Below are positions 33,781-42,563 of a DNA stretch of 64,000 bases, piece after piece. The stretch is from CAKAHY01 sp963522175. GTDB lineage: Bacteria > Bacillota > Clostridia > Lachnospirales > Lachnospiraceae. The stretch covers positions 1 to 64,000 of the forward strand of contig CAUQXC010000009.1 in NCBI GenBank assembly GCA_963522175.1. The letters run 5' to 3'. The notes below the pieces were generated by a model. The model was not told the DNA's origin, ran no database searches, and saw only the letters and a list, made by a program, of their open reading frames with translations. The position numbers and the translations under genes were made by a program. Every line of letters begins with the position of its first letter. The stretch's first letter is position 1.

Positions 33781-34533
33781 ATGAAAAAATACAGAAAAAA
33801 AGTAATATCCGTATTTGCATTATTTGCTATACTTGCAGGCAGTATCTGTTTTTACCTTTCGTTTAAGTACAACGGTTCTCCTTTGATGATGAATAATCAA
33901 AACAAAGAATTTTTTGTTGAAAATACTGAAAAAGAAGAGGAAGAGAACGTTCCTGAAGGAGTTACATATAAAAGTCCCATAAATTTCGAGGCGCTCAGAG
34001 AAAAAAACAAAGATGTCATTGCATGGATTCGCATACCGGATACAAATATAGATTATCCTATAGTGTGGAAGGGGGACAATGAGTATTACTTATATCATAA
34101 TTTTGAGGGAAAAGAGGCAAGAGGCGGAGCCATATTTTTGGATATGGACGACAAGCCGGATTTAAGCCTTAAACACAATATAGTATATGGGCATAACATG
34201 AAAAACAAATCCATGTTTCAAAATATCACAAGATTTAAAGAAAAAGATTTCTTTGATAAAAACAGGGATATTTACATATATACGCCCGAGAAAGAATATC
34301 ATTTGAAAACCATAACCGCAATGTATACGGATGCAGGAGCGGATAAGAGGCAGACTCTTTTTGATGATGAAAAGGAGTTAAACGTCTATATGGATGAGAT
34401 GACAAAACAGGCTTCGTTCAGAGAGCTGCCGAGTGGGGATATAGATAACTTATGGTCATTTATAACCTGCTCGTATGAATTTGACGATGCGAGAACGGTT
34501 CTGTATGCTTATGAGGTAAAAGAGGGGCAATAG
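33781..34533 (+). CDS. class B sortase
   Basis: This 250-residue membrane-anchored transpeptidase has one N-terminal signal-anchor helix (about residues 7-26) and a sortase B fold. Catalytic residues are His138 (YGHNMKN), Cys230 (TCSYEF) and Arg238 (DARTVL). Class B sortases attach a small set of surface proteins to the wall, often recognising NPxTN-like or variant signals; no gene with such a signal occurs in this window. It has a weak ribosome site and follows luxS by 12 bases, so it may be co-translated. Its neighbourhood with rfb genes may be incidental. Confidence 0.9.
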   Translation: MKKYRKKVISVFALFAILAGSICFYLSFKYNGSPLMMNNQNKEFFVENTEKEEEENVPEGVTYKSPINFEALREKNKDVIAWIRIPDTNIDYPIVWKGDNEYYLYHNFEGKEARGGAIFLDMDDKPDLSLKHNIVYGHNMKNKSMFQNITRFKEKDFFDKNRDIYIYTPEKEYHLKTITAMYTDAGADKRQTLFDDEKELNVYMDEMTKQASFRELPSGDIDNLWSFITCSYEFDDARTVLYAYEVKEGQ

Positions 34534-34575
34534 GCATAGGACTTTATTATAAAATCAGTAAAGGAGAGTATTGGT

Positions 34576-35463
34576 ATGAAAGGTATTATTCTTGCGGGAG
34601 GAAGCGGAACGAGGCTGTATCCGCTTACAAAGGTTACTTCAAAACAGCTTTTACCTATATATGATAAGCCTATGATTTATTACCCTATATCGGTTCTTAT
34701 GGATGCAGGGATAAGAGATATACTTATTATTTCCACACCGCTTGACACACCGAGATTTAAAGATTTGTTGGGAGACGGAAATCAGTTCGGAATTAATTTG
34801 AGCTATGCGGTTCAGGAAAGTCCGGACGGACTTGCTCAGGCATTCATTATAGGAGAAGAGTTTATAGGTAAAGACAATGTTGCCATGATTTTGGGCGACA
34901 ATATCTTCCATGGACACGGACTTAAGAAAAGGCTTGAAAATGCGGCTTCAAAAGAAAAGGGAGCTACGGTTTTCGGCTACTATGTCGATGATCCCGAAAG
35001 ATTCGGTATAGTTGAATTCGACAAGCACGGAAAAGCAATATCCATAGAGGAAAAGCCGGAGAAACCGAAGTCCAACTACTGTGTGACGGGACTTTATTTC
35101 TATGACAACAGAGTTGTCGAGTATGCGAAAAATCTGAAGCCGTCAAAAAGAGGAGAGCTTGAAATAACGGACTTGAACAGAATATACCTTGAAAACGGAG
35201 AACTTGAGGTTAAACTTCTTGGACAGGGTTTTACATGGCTTGATACGGGAACTCATGAATCTCTGGTTGAGGCGACAAATTTTGTGCATACGGTTGAAAC
35301 TCACCAGCACAGAAAGATAGCCTGCCTTGAAGAGATAGCTTATTTAAACGGTTGGATAGACAAGCAAAAGGTACTTGAAACCTATGAGGTTTTGAAGAAA
35401 AACCAATACGGAGCTTATTTAAAGGATGTTCTTGACGGGAAATATATAGATAAAATAAGTTGA
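34576..35463 (+). CDS. rfbA: glucose-1-phosphate thymidylyltransferase
   Basis: RfbA makes dTDP-glucose from glucose-1-phosphate and dTTP. The 295-residue protein has GGSGTRLYPLTKVTSKQLLP at the nucleotide site, then PMIYYPIS, LGDNIFHGHG and GFTWLDTGTHESL. This is the first step to dTDP-L-rhamnose. AAAGGAGAG precedes the ATG. The second and fourth enzymes of the pathway follow; rfbC, the 3,5-epimerase, is not in the window. Confidence 0.96.
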   Translation: MKGIILAGGSGTRLYPLTKVTSKQLLPIYDKPMIYYPISVLMDAGIRDILIISTPLDTPRFKDLLGDGNQFGINLSYAVQESPDGLAQAFIIGEEFIGKDNVAMILGDNIFHGHGLKKRLENAASKEKGATVFGYYVDDPERFGIVEFDKHGKAISIEEKPEKPKSNYCVTGLYFYDNRVVEYAKNLKPSKRGELEITDLNRIYLENGELEVKLLGQGFTWLDTGTHESLVEATNFVHTVETHQHRKIACLEEIAYLNGWIDKQKVLETYEVLKKNQYGAYLKDVLDGKYIDKIS

Positions 35464-35501
35464 TTTTAAAATTATTATAACTGTGAAAGCAAAGGAGTAA
35501 T

Positions 35502-36524
35502 ATGAAAATAATTGTAACAGGCGGAGCCGGATTTATAGGCGGAAATTTTGTACATTATATGGTTAATAAATATCCCGAGGATATGATAATAAATTTGGAT
35601 TTATTGACTTATGCGGGAAATCTTGAAACACTTAAGCCGGTTGAAAATAAGCCTAATTATAAGTTTGTAAAGGGTGACATTGCCGACAGAGATTTCATTT
35701 TCAAGCTTTTTGAAGAGGAGAAGCCTGATGTTGTTATAAATTTTGCGGCGGAAAGTCATGTGGACAGATCCATAACGGATCCGGAAGCATTTGTAAGAAC
35801 CAACGTTATAGGTACCACAACACTTTTGGATGCCTGCAAAAAATACGGTATAAAAAGATATCATCAGGTATCTACGGATGAGGTTTACGGAGACCTGCCT
35901 CTTGACAGACCGGACTTATTTTTTACCGAGGAAACACCGCTTCATACTTCAAGCCCTTATTCTTCGTCGAAGGCAAGCGCGGATCTGTTTGTAATGGCAT
36001 ACCACAGAACCTACGGACTTCCCGTAACGGTTTCAAGATGTTCAAACAACTACGGACCTTATCATTTTCCGGAGAAGCTTATACCTCTTATAATAAGCAG
36101 AGCCTTGGCAAATGAGGATCTGCCTGTTTACGGCACGGGAGAAAATGTAAGAGACTGGTTACATGTAAAGGATCACTGTGCGGCTATAGATTTGATAGTA
36201 AGAAACGGAAAAGTCGGCGAGGTTTATAATGTCGGAGGACATAACGAAAGAACAAACCTTGAAGTTGTAAAAACCATTTTGAAAGCGCTTAATAAGCCCG
36301 AGAGTCTCATTAAATTCGTTACCGACAGACCGGGACATGACAGGAGATATGCAATAGACCCTACAAAGCTTGAAACGGAGCTTGGTTGGAAGCCTGAATA
36401 TAACTTTGATACCGGAATTGCAATGACAATAGATTGGTATTTGAACAACAAAGACTGGTGGCAACATATAATAAGCGGTGAGTATACAAAGTATTTTGAT
36501 AAGATGTACGGAGAGAGATTATAA
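35502..36524 (+). CDS. rfbB: dTDP-glucose 4,6-dehydratase
   Basis: RfbB converts dTDP-glucose to dTDP-4-keto-6-deoxyglucose with tightly bound NAD. The protein of 340 residues has GGAGFIGGNFVHYM, NFAAESHVDRSI, the catalytic STDEVYGDL and Tyr/Lys in PYSSSKASADL, and NNYGPYHFPEKLIPL. Length and motifs are fully typical. AAAGGAG lies before the ATG. Its stop overlaps the rfbD start by one base, so translation is coupled. Confidence 0.97.
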   Translation: MKIIVTGGAGFIGGNFVHYMVNKYPEDMIINLDLLTYAGNLETLKPVENKPNYKFVKGDIADRDFIFKLFEEEKPDVVINFAAESHVDRSITDPEAFVRTNVIGTTTLLDACKKYGIKRYHQVSTDEVYGDLPLDRPDLFFTEETPLHTSSPYSSSKASADLFVMAYHRTYGLPVTVSRCSNNYGPYHFPEKLIPLIISRALANEDLPVYGTGENVRDWLHVKDHCAAIDLIVRNGKVGEVYNVGGHNERTNLEVVKTILKALNKPESLIKFVTDRPGHDRRYAIDPTKLETELGWKPEYNFDTGIAMTIDWYLNNKDWWQHIISGEYTKYFDKMYGERL

Positions 36525-37396
36525 TGAGTATTTTAATCACCGGAGGAAAAGGACAGCTCGGTAAGGACCTTGCTAAAGAGCTCGCCGAAAGAGGTATAGA
36601 AAATATTCCTGTCGATATTGAAGAGATGGATATTACGGATGAAAAGGCGGTAAAGGAGTTTATAAGCTCCTGTGTAAAAGAAAGATCTCTTGATGCGGTA
36701 ATACATTGTGCGGCATACACGGCTGTTGACAGGGCTGAGGATGAAGAAGAGCTTGCGCATAAGATAAATGCCGTCGGAACAAAAAATGTAGCTGAGGCGT
36801 GTAAGGAGAACAATATAAAGCTTATGTACATAAGCACCGACTATGTTTTTGACGGAGAGGGTGAAAGACCTTGGCAACCGGATGATAAGCGGGCACCTTT
36901 AAATGTTTACGGTAAAACAAAATATGAAGGCGAGCTTTTTGTACAGCAGCTTGAAAAGTTCTTTACGGTACGTATTTCATGGGTTTTCGGACTTAACGGA
37001 AACAATTTTATAAAAACCATGCTTAAGCTCGGGAAAGAAAGAGATGAGCTTAATGTAGTAGACGATCAGATAGGTTCGCCTACCTACACCAAGGATTTGA
37101 GTGCTCTTTTAGCTGATATTATACAAACTGATAAATACGGTATTTATCATGCAAGTAACGAGGGGCTTTGCTCGTGGTACGAGTTTGCAAAGGAAATTTT
37201 TTCTCAGGCGGGACTTAATGTTAAGCTTAATCCTGTGGACTCTTCGGCATTTCCTGTGAAAGCCAAAAGACCTCATAACAGCAGGATGGATAAATCAAAG
37301 CTTGTACAAAACGGATTTAAACCTTTGCCGGATTGGAAGGATGCTTTGAGAAGATATATAGAAGAACTTAAAGAAAGCGGACAATATAATGGGTAA
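36524..37396 (+). CDS. rfbD: dTDP-4-dehydrorhamnose reductase
   Basis: RfbD reduces dTDP-4-keto-L-rhamnose to dTDP-L-rhamnose. The 290-residue SDR has TGGKGQLGKDLAKEL, then STDYVFDGEG and catalytic Tyr/Lys in NVYGKTKYEGE, plus WVFGLNGNNFIKTML. Its substrate needs the RfbC epimerase, for which no gene is visible here. It overlaps both neighbours (rfbB by one base, glmM by eight), so the set is one operon. Confidence 0.95.
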   Translation: MSILITGGKGQLGKDLAKELAERGIENIPVDIEEMDITDEKAVKEFISSCVKERSLDAVIHCAAYTAVDRAEDEEELAHKINAVGTKNVAEACKENNIKLMYISTDYVFDGEGERPWQPDDKRAPLNVYGKTKYEGELFVQQLEKFFTVRISWVFGLNGNNFIKTMLKLGKERDELNVVDDQIGSPTYTKDLSALLADIIQTDKYGIYHASNEGLCSWYEFAKEIFSQAGLNVKLNPVDSSAFPVKAKRPHNSRMDKSKLVQNGFKPLPDWKDALRRYIEELKESGQYNG

Positions 37397-38747
37397 ATAT
37401 TTCGGAACGGACGGCTTTCGCGGTGAAGCGAATGTCGATTTGACAGTTGAACATGCATATAAAGTAGGTCGTTTTTTGGCTTGGTATTACGGGAAAAATC
37501 CGAAAGGCAAAAACAGATGCAGAGTTGCAATAGGAAAGGATACGAGACGTTCAAGCTATATGTTTGAGTACGCTCTTGTCGCGGGACTTACGGCAAGCGG
37601 GGCTGACGTATATCTTTTGCATGTAACTACTACACCGAGCGTTTCCTATGTTGTAAGAACGGAAGACTTTGATTGCGGCATTATGATAAGTGCCAGCCAT
37701 AACCCGTATTATGATAACGGTATAAAGATTATAAACGGAAAAGGCGAGAAGCTGGAAGAAGAAGTCATAGAAAGAATAGAAAGCTATATAGACGGCGAGG
37801 GAGCCGAACTTGAATTTGCCAAAGGTGCGGATATAGGAAGAACGACAGATTATTCCGCAGGCAGAAACAGGTACATAGGCTACCTCATTTCCGTTGCGAC
37901 ACGTTCCTTCAAAAACAGGAAGGTTGCACTTGACTGTGCAAACGGAAGCGCTTCAAGCATAGCTAAAAATGTATTTGATGCTTTGGGAGCTCAGACCTAT
38001 GTTATAAATAACAGCCCGGACGGGTTAAATATTAATGCTGATTGCGGAAGCACACACATAGAAAAGCTTTGCGAGTTTGTAAAGGAGAATAACTGTGATG
38101 TGGGCTTTGCTTACGACGGAGATGCGGATCGCTGTCTTGCGGTAGATGAAAACGGTAAGGTAGTGGACGGAGACTTGATTTTGTATATTTGCGGAAAGTA
38201 TATGAAAGAGAACGGAAGTCTTAAAAACGAGACCATAGTAACGACAATAATGTCGAACTTCGGCTTATATAAGGCATTTGACAGAGAAGGCATAAAGTAT
38301 GAAAAAACCGCTGTCGGTGATAAGTATGTTTACGAGAATATGCAGCAAAACGGGAACTGTCTCGGGGGCGAGCAGTCCGGTCATATAATTTTCAGTAAGC
38401 ATGCGACGACAGGCGACGGAATACTGACCTCTCTCAAGATAATGGAAGTTATGCTTGAAAAGAAGGAGAGCCTTGCAAAGCTCGCCGGCGAGGTTGAAAT
38501 ATTCCCGCAAGTGCTTAAAAACGTCAGAGTTAAGGATAAAAATGAGGCTGAAAACAATGCGGCTGTATGTGAGGCGGTAGACAAGGTTACGAAGGAGCTT
38601 TTTGAAAACGGAAGAATCCTGCTTCGTGCAAGCGGAACTGAGCCTCTCATAAGAGTTATGGTGGAGGCAAAAACCTTGGAAGAGTGTGAAGACTATGTTG
38701 ACAGGGTTATAGAAGTTATGAAAAATAATAATTTGCTGTCGGAGTAA
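37389..38747 (+). CDS. glmM: phosphoglucosamine mutase
   Basis: GlmM interconverts glucosamine-6-phosphate and glucosamine-1-phosphate on the way to UDP-GlcNAc. The 452-residue protein starts KYFGTDGFRGEAN, has phospho-serine Ser103 in ISASHNP, the metal loop YDGDADR, and RASGTEPLIRVMVE for phosphate binding. The FGTDGFRG start is characteristic of GlmM rather than of phosphomannomutases. It overlaps rfbD by 8 bases. UDP-GlcNAc feeds both amino-sugar routes of the first locus, so its place with rfb genes is reasonable. Confidence 0.93.
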   Translation: MGKYFGTDGFRGEANVDLTVEHAYKVGRFLAWYYGKNPKGKNRCRVAIGKDTRRSSYMFEYALVAGLTASGADVYLLHVTTTPSVSYVVRTEDFDCGIMISASHNPYYDNGIKIINGKGEKLEEEVIERIESYIDGEGAELEFAKGADIGRTTDYSAGRNRYIGYLISVATRSFKNRKVALDCANGSASSIAKNVFDALGAQTYVINNSPDGLNINADCGSTHIEKLCEFVKENNCDVGFAYDGDADRCLAVDENGKVVDGDLILYICGKYMKENGSLKNETIVTTIMSNFGLYKAFDREGIKYEKTAVGDKYVYENMQQNGNCLGGEQSGHIIFSKHATTGDGILTSLKIMEVMLEKKESLAKLAGEVEIFPQVLKNVRVKDKNEAENNAAVCEAVDKVTKELFENGRILLRASGTEPLIRVMVEAKTLEECEDYVDRVIEVMKNNNLLSE

Positions 38748-38761
38748 AGATTTGTTATAAT
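38733..38761 (+). promoter_or_regulatory. strong candidate leuA promoter
   Basis: TTGCTG (38733-38738) and a perfect TATAAT (38756-38761) are 17 bases apart. The -35 box lies within the end of glmM. Transcription would begin near 38768, directly before the hairpin at 38774. Confidence 0.65.
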
Positions 38762-38773
38762 ACAATGGATTTG

Positions 38774-38811
38774 AAGGTCTGCATTAGCCTGCCTAATGTC
38801 GGACCTTTATT
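38774..38811 (+). terminator. terminator-like hairpin in the leuA leader
   Basis: AAGGTCTGCATTAG (38774-38787) pairs with CTAATGTCGGACCTT (38793-38807) through fourteen pairs with one G-U and a one-base bulge, with a 5-base loop. TATTTTAT follows. It terminates the glmM transcript, but it also lies downstream of the leuA promoter. Confidence 0.75.
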
Positions 38812-38870
38812 TTATGCTTGATAAGGATACATAATATTTAAAAATTAATTCGGGAAAGGGGAAATTAGAC

Positions 38871-40538
38871 ATGTATAATATTGAAAGATACAAGAGAGTT
38901 CCTGTTGTGGATTTTCCTACAAGAACTTGGCCTAATAAAGAAATTATGAAAGCACCTATATGGTGTTCGGTTGATTTAAGGGACGGTAATCAAGCCCTTA
39001 TAGAGCCTATGATAGTTGAAGAAAAGATAGAGATGTTTAATTTACTCCTAAAGCTCGGATTTAAAGAAATAGAGATAGGTTTTCCGGCTGCTTCGCAAAT
39101 AGAATTTGATTTCTTAAGACAGCTTGTTGAAAGAAAGCTTATTCCGGATGATGTTTGCGTACAGGTTTTGTGTCAGTGCAGAGAGCACCTGATAAAAAGG
39201 ACTTTTGAGGCCATAAGAGGCATCAAAAAGACGGTTATGCACATATACAACTCTACCTCCACTCTTCAAAGAGATGTGGTATTTTCAAAGTCCAAGGAAG
39301 AAATAAAAGAAATTGCCGTTTCGGGCGTAGAGATGGTTAAAAAGTATATGAAGGACCATGACGGAGAGATTATTTTGGAATACTCTCCGGAAAGCTTTAC
39401 AGGTACCGAGCTTGATTATGCTTTGGATGTTTGTACGGCGGTACAAAAAGCATGGGGAGCGACAAAAGACAACAAAATAATAATCAATCTTCCGGCTACG
39501 GTAGAAATGAATACACCTAATGTTTATGCGGATCAGATTGAGTGGATGGATAAGCATTTTACCGACAGAGAATCTATAATTTTAAGTATACATCCGCATA
39601 ATGACAGAGGTACGGGAGTTGCGGCGGCAGAGCTTGCCCTCCTTGCGGGCGCGGAAAGGGTTGAAGGGACCTTGTTCGGAAACGGAGAAAGAACCGGAAA
39701 TGTAGACATACTTACCTTGGGTTACAATATGTTTTCACAGGGAATAGAACCGGGACTTGAGCTCGGGGATATAAAAGAGATAATAGATGTTTCCGAGCGT
39801 TGTACCAAAATGAGTGTGGGAGCAAGGCATCCTTATGCGGGACAGCTTGTATTTACGGCATTTTCGGGCTCACACCAGGATGCTATCAATAAGGGTACTC
39901 AGGCTATGAAGGAAAGAAACAATCCATATTGGGAGGTTCCGTATCTGCCTATAGACCCTGCCGACATAGGAAGAAAGTACGAGCCTGTCGTAAGGATAAA
40001 TTCTCAGTCCGGAAAAGGCGGAGTTGCATTTGTGCTTGATACCTTCTACGGATACAAGCTTCCTAAGGGCATACACAAGGAATTTGCCGATGTTATACAG
40101 CAAATTTCCGAAAAACAGGGTGAGGTTTCTCCTGAGCAGATTTTTGAGAGCTTTAAAGAAGAGTATCTTGAAAGAAAGGAACCTTTGCACTTTAAGAACC
40201 TTTCCATAACCGAGGCTGAAAATGATGAGGACGAGTTTGCCACCCATGTTAAATTGACTTACCTTGAAAAGGGTGAGAAAAAAGAGTGTGAAGGTGTCGG
40301 AAACGGACCAATAGATGCGGTTAAATCGGCTATAGTAAAAGAACTAGGAATAAATATAAAAATCCTTGACTACTCCGAGCATGCATTAAATGCAGGCTCA
40401 AATTCAAAGGCTGCTTCATACATTCATCTTTTGGATATGGACAGCGGAAAAACGACCTATGGAGTGGGAGTATCGGGAAATATCACAAAATCGTCCATAA
40501 AGGGAATTTTCTCGGCGATAAACAGATTATTTTATTAA
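38871..40538 (+). CDS. leuA: 2-isopropylmalate synthase, long form
   Basis: LeuA joins acetyl-CoA and 2-ketoisovalerate, committing carbon to leucine. The 555-residue protein is of the long type (as in Corynebacterium): an N-terminal PTRTWPNKEIMKAPIWCSVD, the metal and substrate motif LRDGNQAL, SIHPHNDRGTGVAAAELAL, GNGERTGNVD, and a C-terminal leucine-feedback domain with ATHVKLTYLEKG. It is flanked by its own promoter and terminator, so it stands alone. GGAAAGGGGAAA precedes the ATG. No T-box is present. A second gene of the pathway (leuB, leuC, leuD) is not in the window. Confidence 0.96.
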   Translation: MYNIERYKRVPVVDFPTRTWPNKEIMKAPIWCSVDLRDGNQALIEPMIVEEKIEMFNLLLKLGFKEIEIGFPAASQIEFDFLRQLVERKLIPDDVCVQVLCQCREHLIKRTFEAIRGIKKTVMHIYNSTSTLQRDVVFSKSKEEIKEIAVSGVEMVKKYMKDHDGEIILEYSPESFTGTELDYALDVCTAVQKAWGATKDNKIIINLPATVEMNTPNVYADQIEWMDKHFTDRESIILSIHPHNDRGTGVAAAELALLAGAERVEGTLFGNGERTGNVDILTLGYNMFSQGIEPGLELGDIKEIIDVSERCTKMSVGARHPYAGQLVFTAFSGSHQDAINKGTQAMKERNNPYWEVPYLPIDPADIGRKYEPVVRINSQSGKGGVAFVLDTFYGYKLPKGIHKEFADVIQQISEKQGEVSPEQIFESFKEEYLERKEPLHFKNLSITEAENDEDEFATHVKLTYLEKGEKKECEGVGNGPIDAVKSAIVKELGINIKILDYSEHALNAGSNSKAASYIHLLDMDSGKTTYGVGVSGNITKSSIKGIFSAINRLFY

Positions 40539-40544
40539 AATCGG

Positions 40545-40569
40545 GGAGTAGGCAATGCCTGCTCCTTTT
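40545..40569 (+). terminator. intrinsic terminator of leuA
   Basis: GGAGTAGGC (40545-40553) pairs with GCCTGCTCC (40557-40565), nine pairs with one T-G, around AAT, and a TTTT tract follows. It begins 7 bases after the leuA stop. Confidence 0.8.
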
Positions 40570-40587
40570 ATATTGCTTCAAGGAGTC

Positions 40588-40616
40588 TATACATATATAT
40601 AAATGTTTAGTATAAT
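40588..40616 (+). promoter_or_regulatory. candidate promoter of the second polysaccharide locus
   Basis: TATACA (40588-40593) and TATAAT (40611-40616) are separated by 17 bases, 50 bases upstream of the chosen start at 40667. TTGCTT (40573) with TATATA (40596) is an alternative. The -35 boxes are weak. Confidence 0.45.
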
Positions 40617-40666
40617 ATAAGTTACGGCTTGTGCCGGGTAAATATTTTGTATTGATGGAGTATGGT

Positions 40667-41647
40667 ATGAATGTAGTTTATGCAGCGAATGAAAATTATG
40701 TCGAACATTTATGTGTCAGTCTTATTTCACTGTTGGAGAACAATAAAAAAGAACTGAAAATTTACATAGTATCCGTCGGGATAAGTAAAAAATCGAAAAA
40801 AATACTTAGCGATACGGCTTTAATATATAATAAAAGCTTGAATTTTATAAACTTTGAGGACATAAGTAAAAAATTCACATATAAACCGGACACTTCAAGA
40901 TTTGATATTACGGCTTTGGGACGCTTGTTTTTGGGCGAGCTTTTGCCGAAAAATATTGAAAAAGTCATATACTTGGACTGTGATACCATAATTTTGAGGG
41001 ATTTAAGCGCCCTGTTTCGTGTGGATTTAAAGTCCAAGCTTTTGGGAGCGGTTCCCGAGCCTACGGTATATCCTCGTCTCAAAACGGACATAGGGATGTA
41101 TGAAGATGCGACATACTATAATTCGGGAGTTCTGCTTATAGATTTAAAGCAGTGGAGGGAAACGGAAGCAACAAAAAGCGTTGTGAATTACCTTGAAAGC
41201 ATAAACGACTGTTGCCTGTTTGCCGATCAGGATGCAATAAACGGGGCTTTTATGAACAGAATACATACTCTTTCACCCAAATACAATTTTTTCTCAAATT
41301 ATAAATATTGGAGATATGAGGATCTTGTAAAGCTTTCGCCTTCATATCGTCTCATACCGAAGGCAAATTTCGAATCGGCGAAGGCACATCCGGCACTTGT
41401 ACATTTTGCAGGGGATGAAAGACCTTGGAAAACGGGAAGCCTTAACTACTATAAGAAAGCTTACAGAAAATATAAAAAACTTTCATATTTTGCCGCCTAT
41501 CCTTTGGAAAGGGCAAATGTATTTTATATGTTCGCTTACCACTGCATGAACCTAATTACTCCAATTTTTCCATGGCTCAGACTGTATTTGTCCGAAGCCT
41601 TTTATAAGAAGATAAGAAAGGAAAAATTAAGCAAAAATGCAAGGTAA
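40667..41647 (+). CDS. GT8-family glycosyltransferase
   Basis: This 326-residue protein is a retaining GT8 enzyme. It has the N-terminal VYAANENYVEHLCVSL, the DxD site in IYLDCDTIILRDL, and YYNSGVLLIDLKQWRE, followed by FADQDAIN and HFAGDERPW. GT8 enzymes in such loci add galactose or glucose. I choose ATG 40667 because GGAG at 40657-40660 is placed for it; earlier in-frame starts at 40631 and 40655 lack a good ribosome site. It is the first gene of the second glycan locus and overlaps the next gene by 11 bases. Confidence 0.9.
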   Translation: MNVVYAANENYVEHLCVSLISLLENNKKELKIYIVSVGISKKSKKILSDTALIYNKSLNFINFEDISKKFTYKPDTSRFDITALGRLFLGELLPKNIEKVIYLDCDTIILRDLSALFRVDLKSKLLGAVPEPTVYPRLKTDIGMYEDATYYNSGVLLIDLKQWRETEATKSVVNYLESINDCCLFADQDAINGAFMNRIHTLSPKYNFFSNYKYWRYEDLVKLSPSYRLIPKANFESAKAHPALVHFAGDERPWKTGSLNYYKKAYRKYKKLSYFAAYPLERANVFYMFAYHCMNLITPIFPWLRLYLSEAFYKKIRKEKLSKNAR

Positions 41648-42563
41648 AAGGCTCGCCTGTGTGGTTCTTAATTATAATGATGCGCCTACATGCATCAAGC
41701 TTTTGGAAAGAATAAAGGATTATAAAAATATTGATGAAATCATTCTTGTGGATAATGCTTCAAGTGATTCTTCTTTGAAAAGCCTTAGAAGTTATGTGCA
41801 GGGAAAAGAAAAAATAAGTCTTATAGAAAATAAGGTGAACTCGGGATATTCATCCGGAAACAACTTAGGTGTCCGTTACAGTGTAAAGGGAAAAAAATGT
41901 GCTTATGCCCTTATCGCAAATCCCGATGTGTATTTTGAGGATAAAACTGTGGGAAAGCTTAAAAAGGCACTGGAAAATAACGGAAGACTTGCCTGTGTAA
42001 GCCCTCTTATGCTGATGCCGAAAAGTAAAGAAGTAGATTGCCTGAATTTTATTCCGGCTTTTCCCCTTAGACCATGGGCTTATGATATACTCGAAATATT
42101 ACCGCTTTGCAGGAGGATTTTTAATCCCGTTTTAAATTACGGCAAGAGTTTTTATAAAAAAAGAGAAGAGGGTTCACTTAAAAAAGTGGGAGCGGTAGCG
42201 GGTTCTCTGCTTTTACTGGATACAGAAAAGTTTTTGGAGGTAAATGCCTACGATGAAAATATATTTTTGTATCAGGAAGAAGCCGTTTTGGGCTTCAAGC
42301 TCAGGAGGAAGGCTTATGATACCGCTGTTCTTACGGATGAATTTTACATACATGAGCATAGCGTAAGTATATCGAAAAGCTATAAAAAAACCTTGGAAAG
42401 GCAGGCGCTCAGGGAAGAAAGTCTTATGTATTATTATAAAAAATATTTAAAAATATCAAAGATTCAAGAATGTATGACAAGGATTGCTTTTTTGATTGTC
42501 CGCTCGGAAATATTTATATATGAAGCTCTTTGCACTTTAAAGGACCGTTTATGGAAAAGATAA
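41637..42563 (+). CDS. GT2-family glycosyltransferase, rhamnosyltransferase-like
   Basis: This 308-residue GT-A enzyme opens with LACVVLNYNDAPTCIKLLER, then VDNASSDSSLKSL, NSGYSSGNNLGV and ANPDVYFEDKTVGK with the DxD-like site. VGAVAGSLLLLDTEKF and YDENIFLYQEEAVLGFKLR are the acceptor-side elements. The pattern is that of WbbL-type rhamnosyltransferases; the rfb genes supply dTDP-rhamnose, so this is plausible but unproven. Its ends overlap both neighbours, showing tight coupling. Confidence 0.85.
   Translation: MQGKRLACVVLNYNDAPTCIKLLERIKDYKNIDEIILVDNASSDSSLKSLRSYVQGKEKISLIENKVNSGYSSGNNLGVRYSVKGKKCAYALIANPDVYFEDKTVGKLKKALENNGRLACVSPLMLMPKSKEVDCLNFIPAFPLRPWAYDILEILPLCRRIFNPVLNYGKSFYKKREEGSLKKVGAVAGSLLLLDTEKFLEVNAYDENIFLYQEEAVLGFKLRRKAYDTAVLTDEFYIHEHSVSISKSYKKTLERQALREESLMYYYKKYLKISKIQECMTRIAFLIVRSEIFIYEALCTLKDRLWKR

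Noticed and set aside
38748..38870. A T-box or leader peptide with leucine codons before leuA
   Set aside because: The gap is 123 bases, has no T-box motif and no small open frame rich in Leu codons with a ribosome site.
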